DNA from: Tyzzerella sp. | GTDB lineage: Bacteria; Bacillota; Clostridia; Lachnospirales; Lachnospiraceae | Assembly: GCA_017472665.1 (NCBI GenBank) | Contig: JAFUOS010000001.1 | Location: forward strand, 124,001-188,000 | Length of the DNA: 64,000 nt | Direction: 5' to 3' | Part shown: positions 29,237 through 36,171 of the stretch, in pieces | Layout: every line of letters starts with the position of its first letter | How positions within the stretch are numbered: the stretch's first letter is position 1 | The notes under the pieces: model-generated | What the model was told of the DNA's origin: nothing | The model's database searches: none | The model's input: the letters and a program-made list of their open reading frames with translations, nothing else | Made by a program: the position numbers and the translations under genes

Positions 29237-29665
29237 ATGAAAACTTACATGGCTAATCCAGACAAGATTGAAAGAAAATGGTATGTAGTTGATGCAGAAG
29301 GACAGACATTAGGACGTTTAGCATCAGAAGTTGCAAAAGTTTTAAGAGGAAAAAACAAACCAGAATATACACCACACATCGACACAGGTGATTATGTAAT
29401 CGTAATCAACGCTGAAAAAGTTGCTGTGACAGGTAAAAAATTACAACAAAAAATCTACTACAATCACTCAGATTATGTAGGTGGTATGAAAGAAACAACA
29501 TTAGCAGAAATGATGGCTAAGAAACCTGAAAAGGTAGTTGAACTTGCTGTTAAAGGCATGCTTCCAAAAGGACCTTTAGGAAGATCAATGATCACAAAAC
29601 TTCACGTATACGCTGGTGCAGAACATGCTCATGCAGCTCAAAAACCAGAAGTATTAACATTCTAA
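29237..29665 (+). CDS. rplM: 50S ribosomal protein L13
   Basis: 142 residues, start [20 protein letters not shown] with AGGAGG upstream. [14 protein letters not shown] segment and [21 protein letters not shown] are typical. Confidence 0.98.
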   Translation: MKTYMANPDKIERKWYVVDAEGQTLGRLASEVAKVLRGKNKPEYTPHIDTGDYVIVINAEKVAVTGKKLQQKIYYNHSDYVGGMKETTLAEMMAKKPEKVVELAVKGMLPKGPLGRSMITKLHVYAGAEHAHAAQKPEVLTF

Positions 29666-29690
29666 GAAAGGTTAAAAGGAGGAAACGACA

Positions 29691-30083
29691 GTGGCTAACG
29701 CAAAATTCTACGGAACAGGAAGAAGAAAAAAATCAATCGCAAGAGTATATTTAGTACCTGGAACAGGTAACATTACTATTAATAAAAGAAGCATCGACGA
29801 ATACTTCGGATTAGAAACATTGAAAGTTGTTGTACGTCAACCATTGGTTGCTACAGAAACAGCTGATAAATTCGATGTATTAGTAAACGTACACGGTGGT
29901 GGATATACAGGACAGGCTGGTGCAATCCGTCACGGTATTTCAAGAGCTTTATTACAAGCAGATGCAGAATACAGACCAGTTCTTAAGAAAGCAGGTTACT
30001 TAACACGTGACCCACGTATGAAAGAACGTAAGAAATATGGTCTCAAAGCAGCTCGTAGAGCACCACAGTTCTCAAAACGATAG
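29691..30083 (+). CDS. rpsI: 30S ribosomal protein S9
   Basis: 130 residues from GTG with [23 protein letters not shown] start and the conserved tail [16 protein letters not shown], whose last residue touches P-site tRNA. It is the last host gene before the prophage. S9 3' ends are known insertion sites for integrative elements in Firmicutes. Confidence 0.98.
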   Translation: MANAKFYGTGRRKKSIARVYLVPGTGNITINKRSIDEYFGLETLKVVVRQPLVATETADKFDVLVNVHGGGYTGQAGAIRHGISRALLQADAEYRPVLKKAGYLTRDPRMKERKKYGLKAARRAPQFSKR

Positions 30084-30110
30084 TTCAAGAGAACGGAACA
30101 GAGAAACAAC

Positions 30111-30147
30111 AAACCCCGAAAACATTGTGTTTTCGGGGTTTTCTTTA
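30111..30147 (+). terminator. rpsI terminator
   Basis: AACCCCGAAAACA pairs perfectly with TGTTTTCGGGGTT over a 3-nt loop, then TTCTTTATTT. It is near the host-prophage junction. Confidence 0.9.
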
Positions 30148-30195
30148 TTTCCGGCACATCTACGAAACAGCACAGAATTGTGTGAAATTCTTGCG

Positions 30196-30227
30196 GTAAC
30201 TAACAAGTAACTAACACGTAACTCACA
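30196..30227 (+). repeat. Direct repeats beside int (arm-type sites?)
   Basis: GTAACTAACA occurs at 30196 and 30207 and as GTAACTCACA at 30218. The exact 11-bp step puts all three on one face of the helix, directly beside the 3' end of the integrase gene. This fits arm-type integrase sites of attL. The att core itself cannot be fixed without the right end; it should lie between about 30060 and 30195. Confidence 0.65.
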
Positions 30228-30238
30228 AACGAAAAGTG

Positions 30239-31303
30239 CTATATTTTATTGATTGCGTCGATTAGTTCGGCGATTTCGAAGTGGGTATACACGACTTCTG
30301 TGACGCTTTGACCTTTATGTCCGACAATCTTCTTGATGACCTTATCGGACACACCAGCAACGGTCAGCATAGAAATGCAGGTGTGACGGGTGTCGTGCGG
30401 ACGATGTGTCATACCTAAAGTTTCGACCAGTGGCTTCCAGTAGCTGTCATAATAATTCCGGTACTTGAAGTGCTGACCTTCAGGAGTTGACACCAGATAT
30501 TCGCAATCATTGAGATTGTACCAGTATTCAAAGAACGGGAATACCTTTTCAGCAATGGGTGCAGTTCGGATACCTGCGTCTGTTTTTGATTCTGTGATTT
30601 TGAAGTATCGTTCTTCAAGGTTCACGCATTCTTTTTTCAGGTCTAACAGTTCACCGATACGGCATCCGGAATATATCAGCATCAGGACGACCGTATAATA
30701 GATATTCGTGTCTTTGACATCCCATATTCTTTTGACTTCTGCCTTCGAAAAAGGCTTGCGGTTGTATGCGTTCGGATTGCCTGCGTTCTTGATGTTCAGG
30801 TATTCGACCATGTTTCGTTCCTTCGGGATGACTTCATGAATGACTGCGTATTTATACATCAGTCCCAGAAGCACCTTCAGCTTGCGCAGTGTAGGATAGT
30901 TCTTGCCGGATTCATCGGCGACCATCTGTAAGTGGTCGAGTTTTACGTCTACGAAACGCATCTTCGCAATTTTATCACACAAGGCATACGCTGCCTTGTA
31001 TCCCTTGACATTGGAATCGCTGACGGTCGGAAAGTGTTCTGCACTCCACTTTTCATAGATGTCTTCGAAAGTAACCTTCGCAGCGTTCACGTCATACGGG
31101 TTCGCATTGAATTCCGCAAGGGCGGTCAATGCTTCTTTTCTTGTCGGGTAATATCCGACGGTTATGTACAGTTGCTTCGTTCTACCAGTAACGGGGTCGA
31201 TTTCCCATCCCTTCGTCTTCTTTGCGACGTAAGGATTGCGCCGATTTCCCGACAATTTATAGACGGAGCCGAAGCCGTTTGGCAGCTTCATATTCATCAC
31301 CAC
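30239..31303 (-). CDS. int: Tyrosine recombinase (phage integrase)
   Basis: 354 residues. N-terminal arm-binding region with strands GSVYKLSGNRRNPYVAKKTKGW and YYPTRKEALTALAEFNANPYD, a central SAM-like core-binding domain, then the catalytic domain with the Arg in YSGCRIGELLDL, HxxR in RPHDTRHTCIS, His in KKIVGHKG and nucleophile Tyr in VVYTHFEI. It integrates and, with an Xis, excises the prophage. Points toward rpsI as is usual at attL. Confidence 0.95.
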   Translation of the reverse strand: MVMNMKLPNGFGSVYKLSGNRRNPYVAKKTKGWEIDPVTGRTKQLYITVGYYPTRKEALTALAEFNANPYDVNAAKVTFEDIYEKWSAEHFPTVSDSNVKGYKAAYALCDKIAKMRFVDVKLDHLQMVADESGKNYPTLRKLKVLLGLMYKYAVIHEVIPKERNMVEYLNIKNAGNPNAYNRKPFSKAEVKRIWDVKDTNIYYTVVLMLIYSGCRIGELLDLKKECVNLEERYFKITESKTDAGIRTAPIAEKVFPFFEYWYNLNDCEYLVSTPEGQHFKYRNYYDSYWKPLVETLGMTHRPHDTRHTCISMLTVAGVSDKVIKKIVGHKGQSVTEVVYTHFEIAELIDAINKI

Positions 31304-31327
31304 CTAAAAAAGAGTATAAAAATAAAA

Positions 31328-31400
31328 GCTATGCGCAGCACAGCTTTTGTGGTAGAATAAAGGGTGCGAAGCGTTATTCTATCAGCTGTGTGCTGCATAG
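31328..31400 (+). other. Long imperfect hairpin between int and HTH gene
   Basis: The inner stem TAGAATAA/TTATTCTA and the outer arms (CTATGC...CAGCACAGCT against AGCTGTGTGCTGCATAG) together give some 25 pairs with small bulges over a 13-nt loop. No credible ORF covers it. It may be a small RNA or a regulatory fold. Confidence 0.55.
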
Positions 31401-31413
31401 GAAACAAAGTGAA

Positions 31414-31442
31414 GGGCAGTCAGAAATGGCTGTCCTTTTCTT
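31414..31442 (+). terminator. Terminator-like hairpin
   Basis: GGGCAGTC pairs with GGCTGTCC (two wobbles) and is followed by TTTTCTTA. Could end a small transcript covering the long hairpin before it. Confidence 0.5.
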
Positions 31443-31501
31443 ATGTCTGCGCCACGTCCGGAAGCACAATGTGCATAATACCATATAGGAGGTATAAACA
31501 C

Positions 31502-31699
31502 ATGGAAGTGCTAACATGGCAGGCGCGAGTTGAAAAGAATCTGACGCTGAAGCAGCTGGAATCCTTGACGGGTATCAGCAAAACCACCTTGAACAATATC
31601 GAAAATGGTCTGACATCGCCAACGCTGCGACAGCTGGAAGCGATTGCAGCTGCACTGAACATTCACATCAGTCAGCTGTTCGAATCCGATTTCAAATGA
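31502..31699 (+). CDS. Small XRE-type HTH regulator
   Basis: 65 residues, essentially one helix-turn-helix: RVEKNLTLKQLESLTGISKTTLNNIENGLTSPTLRQLEAIAAALNIHISQLFE. AGGAGG lies 9 bases before the ATG at 31502. On the opposite strand to int and repressor; role in lysogeny control is inferred. Confidence 0.85.
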   Translation: MEVLTWQARVEKNLTLKQLESLTGISKTTLNNIENGLTSPTLRQLEAIAAALNIHISQLFESDFK

Positions 31700-31828
31700 T
31701 TATACCACACAGGCAGCAGTTGTGACCGTCGCCCGTGCCGATTTCCCGATTTCGGGAAACAAATGCCAGGCATCTTTATTTCACCGGAATCCGTGATATA
31801 ATTGCATTCACGGAAAGAAGGTGATGCG

Positions 31829-31942
31829 ATGTCTGAAATACGAAAGAGAATCAACGCGCTGCTGGACAAGATAACATCAGAAGAACTGATGATGCGCATA
31901 TACAAATTCATAAAGTACATATACATCTATGTGCAGCAGTAG
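31829..31942 (+). CDS. Small phage protein, 37 aa
   Basis: MSEIRKRINALLDKITSEEL then MMRIYKFIKYIYIYVQQ: amphipathic helix plus aromatic tail. AAGGTG upstream. Similar tiny proteins occur beside repressors of Firmicutes prophages, but I know no function. A terminator follows immediately. Confidence 0.6.
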   Translation: MSEIRKRINALLDKITSEELMMRIYKFIKYIYIYVQQ

Positions 31943-31945
31943 AAA

Positions 31946-31985
31946 AGGGGAAGCCGATTCATCAGTCGGTCTTCCCCTTTTTATA
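31946..31985. terminator. Bidirectional terminator
   Basis: GGGGAAGCCGA pairs with TCGGTCTTCCCC (one bulge), with a T-run on the plus side and a T-run on the minus side (AAAA before it). Serves the 37-aa gene and the convergent HIRAN gene. Confidence 0.75.
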
Positions 31986-32525
31986 GTTTTTGTGCCTGCG
32001 AATGCCGAAGAACAGAAGCAGGACAGAAACAACAAGGACGACTGGATTGAAAGCGACGAAAAAACCGAGAGCGAAAAACACACCGAACCCAATCATCAAA
32101 CGACCTGTCTTCTGTTTTTGTTTCGAAACAGGAGCGACAAGAGGTTCGGAAGAAAGAGGTTCGGAAGCCGTCCGTTCATCAGGGCGGTCGTCGTAAATAT
32201 CAAGAGCAACTTCGACACCCAAACTGTATCCGTCGATGCGTTTTCCGTTTTCATCCCTTCCAAGAATTTCATTGACGTATAGTTTGATGTCATGTCCTTG
32301 ACGATGATGGTCAAGGACGAAGTCAATGTGTTCTTTCGGAAGATTGCCTATACAATGGTCATCAGAATCTAAAATGTGAAAGGCAAGCGCGCCTTCATAT
32401 TCGAACGACTCCATTCCGAGAGCATCAAAGGGTTGAAGTTTAGATATGTAACGCTGCCGACTTGAACCGTCGTCATTATCAAAGCTGACACCAGCAACGC
32501 GAAAATATATACCATCTACAAACAT
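31962..32525 (-). CDS. HIRAN-domain protein with membrane anchor
   Basis: 187 residues. Residues 5-110 look like a HIRAN domain: FRVAGVSFDNDDGSSRQRYI, then ALAFHILDSDDHCIGNLPKEHIDFVL. HIRAN domains bind 3' DNA ends in SWI/SNF-type helicases and also occur alone in phages. Residues about 140-175 are two hydrophobic segments (LMIGFGVFFALGFFVAF, VVLVVSVLLLFFGI), so the protein is likely tethered to the membrane with its domain in the cytosol. It is 10 bp after the repressor gene on the same strand and is probably made in the lysogen. Confidence 0.72.
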   Translation of the reverse strand: MFVDGIYFRVAGVSFDNDDGSSRQRYISKLQPFDALGMESFEYEGALAFHILDSDDHCIGNLPKEHIDFVLDHHRQGHDIKLYVNEILGRDENGKRIDGYSLGVEVALDIYDDRPDERTASEPLSSEPLVAPVSKQKQKTGRLMIGFGVFFALGFFVAFNPVVLVVSVLLLFFGIRRHKNYKKGKTD

Positions 32526-32535
32526 TCATTCACCT

Positions 32536-32898
32536 TCAATCGTTTTTAATTATGTATTTACGGATGTGTTTCTTCAGAGCCTGACGAACATCTGTGTCAA
32601 GTGTCAGGTAAAATTCAATCAATTTCCGGTCAAGGTCATCAAGGTCGTACTGCTTACACAGTTCGTCAAGAATAGTCTGCGGCAAATCGCTGAACATTTT
32701 CCCTTCTTCATTCATCAACCAGTCATAATTCACGTTGTATTCACGGCAGATCGCTTTTGCCATCTGGTCGGTCAGGCTACGTTGTCCGCGTTCAATGTTA
32801 GACATAGCGGCGCGAGTAACACCAAGTTTTTCGCCGAATACTTCAAGAGATAATTTCAAAGTAGTACGGACTTCACGAATGCGTTCACCTTCGTTCAT
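32536..32898 (-). CDS. CI-like phage repressor (XRE family)
   Basis: 120 residues. HTH: RIREVRTTLKLSLEVFGEKLGVTRAAMSNIERGQRSLTDQMAKAICREY, then YDWLMNEEGKMF as in Firmicutes phage repressors. It has no LexA-type peptidase domain, so induction probably needs an antirepressor or protease. It diverges from the early promoter across the GTATTCnnnGAATAC operators. Confidence 0.9.
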   Translation of the reverse strand: MNEGERIREVRTTLKLSLEVFGEKLGVTRAAMSNIERGQRSLTDQMAKAICREYNVNYDWLMNEEGKMFSDLPQTILDELCKQYDLDDLDRKLIEFYLTLDTDVRQALKKHIRKYIIKND

Positions 32899-32959
32899 GG
32901 ATAATCACCACCCTTCTGAATAAAGAATAGCACAATGCAAAAAGGAAATCAACAAGAAA

Positions 32960-33012
32960 GTATTCAAAGAATACAAAAATATCTTGACAATGTATTCAGC
33001 GAATCATATAAT
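32960..33012 (+). promoter_or_regulatory. Early promoter with repressor operators
   Basis: TTGACA (32984), 17 bp, TATAAT (33007): a perfect early promoter. Operator GTATTCAAAGAATAC (32960-32974) is a perfect palindrome; GTATTCAGCGAATCA (32992-33006) fills the spacer between -35 and -10, so binding there must block polymerase. On the minus strand, TTGATT-17-TATTCT before the repressor gene could be its own promoter. Confidence 0.85.
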
Positions 33013-33044
33013 GTAAACATAGAATACGAAAGTAGGTGGTAAAC

Positions 33045-33176
33045 ATAGAAGAAAAGATTAAACACATAGCGGAAGAAATCAGCAAGAGCGCGGAAACGCT
33101 ATGCAAAGAAAAAGGAGCAGACGAAAAAATGGAACGCGCATACAACTCATGCAGTACATCTATATTCATGTTTTAA
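33045..33176 (+). CDS. Possible small ORF with non-standard start
   Basis: An open frame of 43 codons encoding IEEKIKHIAEEISKSAETLC and on to NSCSTSIFMF, an amphipathic helix. AGGTGG sits 5 bases before an ATA; an in-frame GTG at 33036 overlaps that ribosome site. It is the first frame after the early promoter. ATA starts are rare, so this is tentative. Confidence 0.35.
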   Translation: MEEKIKHIAEEISKSAETLCKEKGADEKMERAYNSCSTSIFMF

Positions 33177-33195
33177 GTTGAAAGGAGGAAAACAC

Positions 33196-33363
33196 ATGGC
33201 AGCAGTACAGGACATGCAGAAGAATGAAAACAGTCAGACTGAAGACGTTCGCGAATATATCGAACTGCTGAAGGGTCTGACAGATGCAGAAAAGAGAGAA
33301 GTGAAAGGCATCATGACGGGAATGCAGGTTATGAAGACCCTATTGTCGGCACAATCTGCATAA
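33196..33363 (+). CDS. Small early phage protein, 55 aa
   Basis: MAAVQDMQKNENSQTEDVRE then YIELLKGLTDAEKREVKGIM: charged, helical, no known family. AAAGGAGG 7 bases before the ATG makes it a confident gene. The early position suggests a regulatory role, which is only inferred. Confidence 0.7.
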   Translation: MAAVQDMQKNENSQTEDVREYIELLKGLTDAEKREVKGIMTGMQVMKTLLSAQSA

Positions 33364-33380
33364 ACGAAGCCATAGGGATG

Positions 33381-33402
33381 TCCCCGACATTAGCGTCGGG
33401 GA
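33381..33402 (+). other. G/C-rich hairpin upstream of the Xis-like gene
   Basis: TCCCCGAC-attagc-GTCGGGGA, 8 perfect pairs, no T-run. The spacer ends AGAGGGACGCGAA before the ATG, much like the end of the RNA element before the DUF6273 gene. Confidence 0.6.
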
Positions 33403-33426
33403 GTACATAGAAAAGAGGGACGCGAA

Positions 33427-33657
33427 ATGAGCATAGGAAGAATACTACCAACGGAAGCGGCGGCAATCCTGAATGTGTCACCGCAGTTCGTGAGAATAGC
33501 AATGCAGCAGGGCAAGCTGCCAATCGGAACAGCAGTGCAGATGTCATCAATCTGGACGTACCACATTTCAGAAAAGCTGCTTGCAGATTATTCAGGAAAA
33601 GATGTGGAAAAGGAAATCGAGAAGATACGCGAATGTGGACAAGCGAAGAAAGGATAG
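33427..33657 (+). CDS. Excisionase-like HTH protein
   Basis: 76 residues. RILPTEAAAILNVSPQFVRIAMQQGKLPIGTAVQM is a MerR/Xis-type winged HTH of the HTH_17 kind. Size and position in the early operon fit a recombination directionality factor acting with the integrase; a transcription regulator is the alternative. Confidence 0.65.
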   Translation: MSIGRILPTEAAAILNVSPQFVRIAMQQGKLPIGTAVQMSSIWTYHISEKLLADYSGKDVEKEIEKIRECGQAKKG

Positions 33658-33663
33658 AGCGAT

Positions 33664-33987
33664 ATGAAACTGGAAAACTACGGATACAAAGAAGAAACAA
33701 TGAAGGTCAGAACAATGACGATGGCAGAACTGCGAATCTGTATCGTTCAGGAACTTCTGAAGAAGAATTATAGATACGCAAACATCAGACTGGTGAATAT
33801 CACCGACGGGACAGTTGATTCATTCAGATCAACGGAAGATTTTATCATGGCAGAGTACAACGAAGGCTATGAAATCAATCTGATTTCGGTAAAAGAAATA
33901 CAGGCATACAACGAAGAAGAAAAGTGCAGCGAAACACGAATTGTCATCCTGACAAGAGAAGTGCCAGAGAATGACAGAAGTGAATAG
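33664..33987 (+). CDS. Hypothetical early phage protein
   Basis: 107 residues, not recognised. Mixed alpha/beta, NYRYANIRLVNITDGTVDSF then ILTREVPENDRSE; no signal or membrane segment. The start has no strong ribosome site (GAAAGGATAG). Its stop adjoins the first structured RNA-like element. Confidence 0.55.
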   Translation: MKLENYGYKEETMKVRTMTMAELRICIVQELLKKNYRYANIRLVNITDGTVDSFRSTEDFIMAEYNEGYEINLISVKEIQAYNEEEKCSETRIVILTREVPENDRSE

Positions 33988-33988
33988 T

Positions 33989-34060
33989 CGAAACGGGGCA
34001 GCAGTCCCGTCCGTACATGATGGCAACATGTGCGCTGAAGATGACAAGCCAGAAAGGGAC
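33989..34060 (+). ncRNA. Tandem-hairpin RNA element, copy 1
   Basis: Directly follows the 107-aa gene and ends at the ribosome site of the DUF6273 gene. Hairpin 1: ACGGG/CCCGT. Hairpin 2: GTACATG/CATGTGC with loop ATGGCAA. A third GATGACAA block with weak flanking pairs follows, then AGAAAGG. Homologous to 35129-35200 with compensatory changes, so selected RNA structure is likely. Could be a cis-regulator. Confidence 0.65.
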
Positions 34061-34065
34061 GAAAA

Positions 34066-35079
34066 ATGAACAAACGATGGAACACATGCGCGGCAGCAGT
34101 TGATGTGCTGCGCGAAGCAATCAAGGAAAGCGACCTTGAAGTCAAGAACAGCAACATGGTACTTCCGGAAAAGGAAGGAACAGCGAAGGCGATTGTGACA
34201 ATCAAGAATCCGGACTTCGATGAAGTTGACGACCTGCGAACAGTAGGCGAAGCGGCAAAGGCAAAAGCAGAAGAAAAGGGGTTAAGCGTGAAGAAAATCG
34301 AATTCATGCCGATTATATTCACAGGCGATGTGATGGTTGAACTTTTGTACAACGAAGCAGAAAGCAATGTCGGATGCGACTGTGACTGTGAATGCGAATG
34401 CAGCTGCGATGCGGCAGAACCGGAAATCGTCTTCAATCCTATCGTAATCAAGACATCCAGCCTGAAGGACAGCACATGGAAGGAATTGCAGGACGCGATT
34501 CGTGAAGGGCGTGCGATGGAAGTTCTTCAGCTGGGCGACGAAATCGACATCACAACAAAACACGGTCACGCAGCAACAGTGCAGGTCGTACATATCAAGC
34601 ACAATGAAGTGTATTTCGCACTGAAGGACGCATGGGAACAGATGGCAATGGTGGACAAGATTTCAGACGGCAAGCTGCTGTCATGGGCGGAATGCAATGT
34701 CAGAAAGCACCTTCAGGAAAAAGTCTTGACTGACCTTCCGGATGATATGGCAGCAGTCATCAGCAAGCGCACAATCAAGCAGAATATCGGTTCCGATGTG
34801 AAAATCACAGAAGACAAGTTGTGGCTGTTATCACACACAGAAGTCTTCGGACGCGATGACAGAGCAGGCGCAGACGATGCAGATGAATTCCACTTCGACT
34901 TCTTCAATGACGAACGCAGCCGCGTGAAGCAGAGCAACGGTGAAACTGATTGGTGGACACTTCGTACACCGCGTAGCGGTTCATCCGCGTACTTCCGCGG
35001 TGTCTACTACAACGGCGGCGCGACCAGCGGCTACGCGACGTCCACGTACAGCGTGTGCTTCGGCTTCTGCATCAAATAA
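34066..35079 (+). CDS. DUF6273-like protein with lectin-type C-terminus
   Basis: 337 residues. Residues about 1-95 are alpha/beta and unrecognised. At about 103-114 there is a striking CDCDCECECSCD run, a possible metal site. Residues 125-337 resemble DUF6273: WKELQDAIREGRAMEVLQLGDEI, KLWLLSHTEVFG and the ending WWTLRTPRSGSSAYFRGVYY to SVCFGFCIK, a C-type-lectin-like end. Proteins with this kind of end are targets of diversity-generating retroelements in other phages. The last 40 codons are rich in NNC codons. No reverse transcriptase is in the window. Flanked on both sides by related RNA elements. Confidence 0.7.
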   Translation: MNKRWNTCAAAVDVLREAIKESDLEVKNSNMVLPEKEGTAKAIVTIKNPDFDEVDDLRTVGEAAKAKAEEKGLSVKKIEFMPIIFTGDVMVELLYNEAESNVGCDCDCECECSCDAAEPEIVFNPIVIKTSSLKDSTWKELQDAIREGRAMEVLQLGDEIDITTKHGHAATVQVVHIKHNEVYFALKDAWEQMAMVDKISDGKLLSWAECNVRKHLQEKVLTDLPDDMAAVISKRTIKQNIGSDVKITEDKLWLLSHTEVFGRDDRAGADDADEFHFDFFNDERSRVKQSNGETDWWTLRTPRSGSSAYFRGVYYNGGATSGYATSTYSVCFGFCIK

Positions 35080-35095
35080 TCAACAATCAGATAAT

Positions 35096-35113
35096 CGCCC
35101 GCGCCTGCGGGCG
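35096..35113 (+). other. G/C hairpin just after the DUF6273 gene
   Basis: CGCCCGC-gcct-GCGGGCG: 7 perfect pairs and a 4-nt loop, 16 bases past the stop codon. No T-run. Short-looped hairpins at this position follow the variable repeat in several diversity-generating retroelements. Confidence 0.7.
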
Positions 35114-35128
35114 GATAGAACGAACAGC

Positions 35129-35200
35129 CGAAACAGGGCAGCGATGCCCTGTCGCGATACGATGGCAACGTACCGCCTGACGATGGCAAGCCGGAAAGGA
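35129..35200 (+). ncRNA. Tandem-hairpin RNA element, copy 2
   Basis: Hairpin 1: ACAGGGC/GCCCTGT. Hairpin 2: GCGATACG/CGTACCGC (one mismatch) with the same ATGGCAA loop as copy 1. Then CTGAC-GATGGCAA-GCCGG and GGAAAGGAAGG, the ribosome site of the radical SAM gene. Stems differ from copy 1 but stay paired while loops are conserved. Confidence 0.65.
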
Positions 35201-35210
35201 AGGTGAAATT

Positions 35211-36155
35211 GTGAAGATAGGATTGATTGACGTAGACAACGACGGCAAGACAGGAAAGAGGTTCCCGAACCTTGCACTGATGAAGCTGTCAGCGTGGCAC
35301 AAGCAGCAAGGCGACACGGTGGAATGGTATCAGCCGATGTTCAGCGGACACATGGACAGGGTGTACATGTCAAAAGTCTTCAGCTGGACGAAGGACTATG
35401 AATACTACATAGACGCAGATGAAGTCATCAAAGGCGGCAGCGGATACTGCATCAGCCTTCAGAACGGTCGCGAAGTCTACAACAAAGAAGCTGACAAGCC
35501 GCTTCCGTTCGAAATAGAACACATCATGCCGGACTATTCCCTGTACGGAATCACTGACACTGCCTATGGCTTTATGTCGAGAGGATGCCCGCGTGGATGC
35601 GGTTTCTGTCATGTGGCAGCGAAGGAAGGAAAGAAAAGCTACAAGGTGGCAGACCTGAAGGAATTTTGGAGCGGTCAGAAGTACATAGAACTATTAGACC
35701 CGAACACACTTGCATGTGAAGACTGGAAGGACATTCTGTGGCAGCTTGCGAATTCCGGTGCATACGTGGACTTCAATCAGGGTGTGGACATCCGACTGAT
35801 GACGGAGAAGAAAGCAGAAATCATCCAGAAGATGCGCACGAAGCACATTCATTTCGCATGGGACAGCTACAAGGACAAGAACATCATCGTGCCGAAGCTG
35901 AAGATGTTCAAGGACATCACGAACTGGGAACGAAGCAAAGTGACCGTGTACGTCCTGTGCGGGTTCGACACAACGATGGAAGAAAACCTTGAACGAATTC
36001 AGATCATACGCGACCTGAACTTCAATCCATATGTGACGCTGTACGACAGCCAGCACATCGAGCGCGGAAGCGAACTGAAAAGGCTTCAGCGATGGGTGAA
36101 TAACAAGTGGGTATTCTGGAAATGTGGCAGCTTCGATGAATACATGAAGATGTGA
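35211..36155 (+). CDS. Radical SAM protein
   Basis: 314 residues from GTG. The Fe-S motif CPRGCGFC (CxxxCxxC, about residue 125) lies in FMSRGCPRGCGFCHVAAKEGKK. The N-terminal 110 residues (IGLIDVDNDGKTGKRFPNLA) look like the cobalamin-binding-type domain that precedes many such cores. It would cleave SAM to start a radical reaction. The substrate is unknown; nucleotide or peptide modification is possible. No partner enzyme is recognised next to it. Followed 16 bp later by a DNA methyltransferase gene. Confidence 0.85.
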   Translation: MKIGLIDVDNDGKTGKRFPNLALMKLSAWHKQQGDTVEWYQPMFSGHMDRVYMSKVFSWTKDYEYYIDADEVIKGGSGYCISLQNGREVYNKEADKPLPFEIEHIMPDYSLYGITDTAYGFMSRGCPRGCGFCHVAAKEGKKSYKVADLKEFWSGQKYIELLDPNTLACEDWKDILWQLANSGAYVDFNQGVDIRLMTEKKAEIIQKMRTKHIHFAWDSYKDKNIIVPKLKMFKDITNWERSKVTVYVLCGFDTTMEENLERIQIIRDLNFNPYVTLYDSQHIERGSELKRLQRWVNNKWVFWKCGSFDEYMKM

Positions 36156-36171
36156 AAGAGAGGAAAGGAAA

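Noticed and set aside
31222..31488. Plus-strand reading frames over the int start and hairpin region
   Set aside because: They lack ribosome sites, have no recognisable protein pattern and overlap the integrase gene or the long hairpin.
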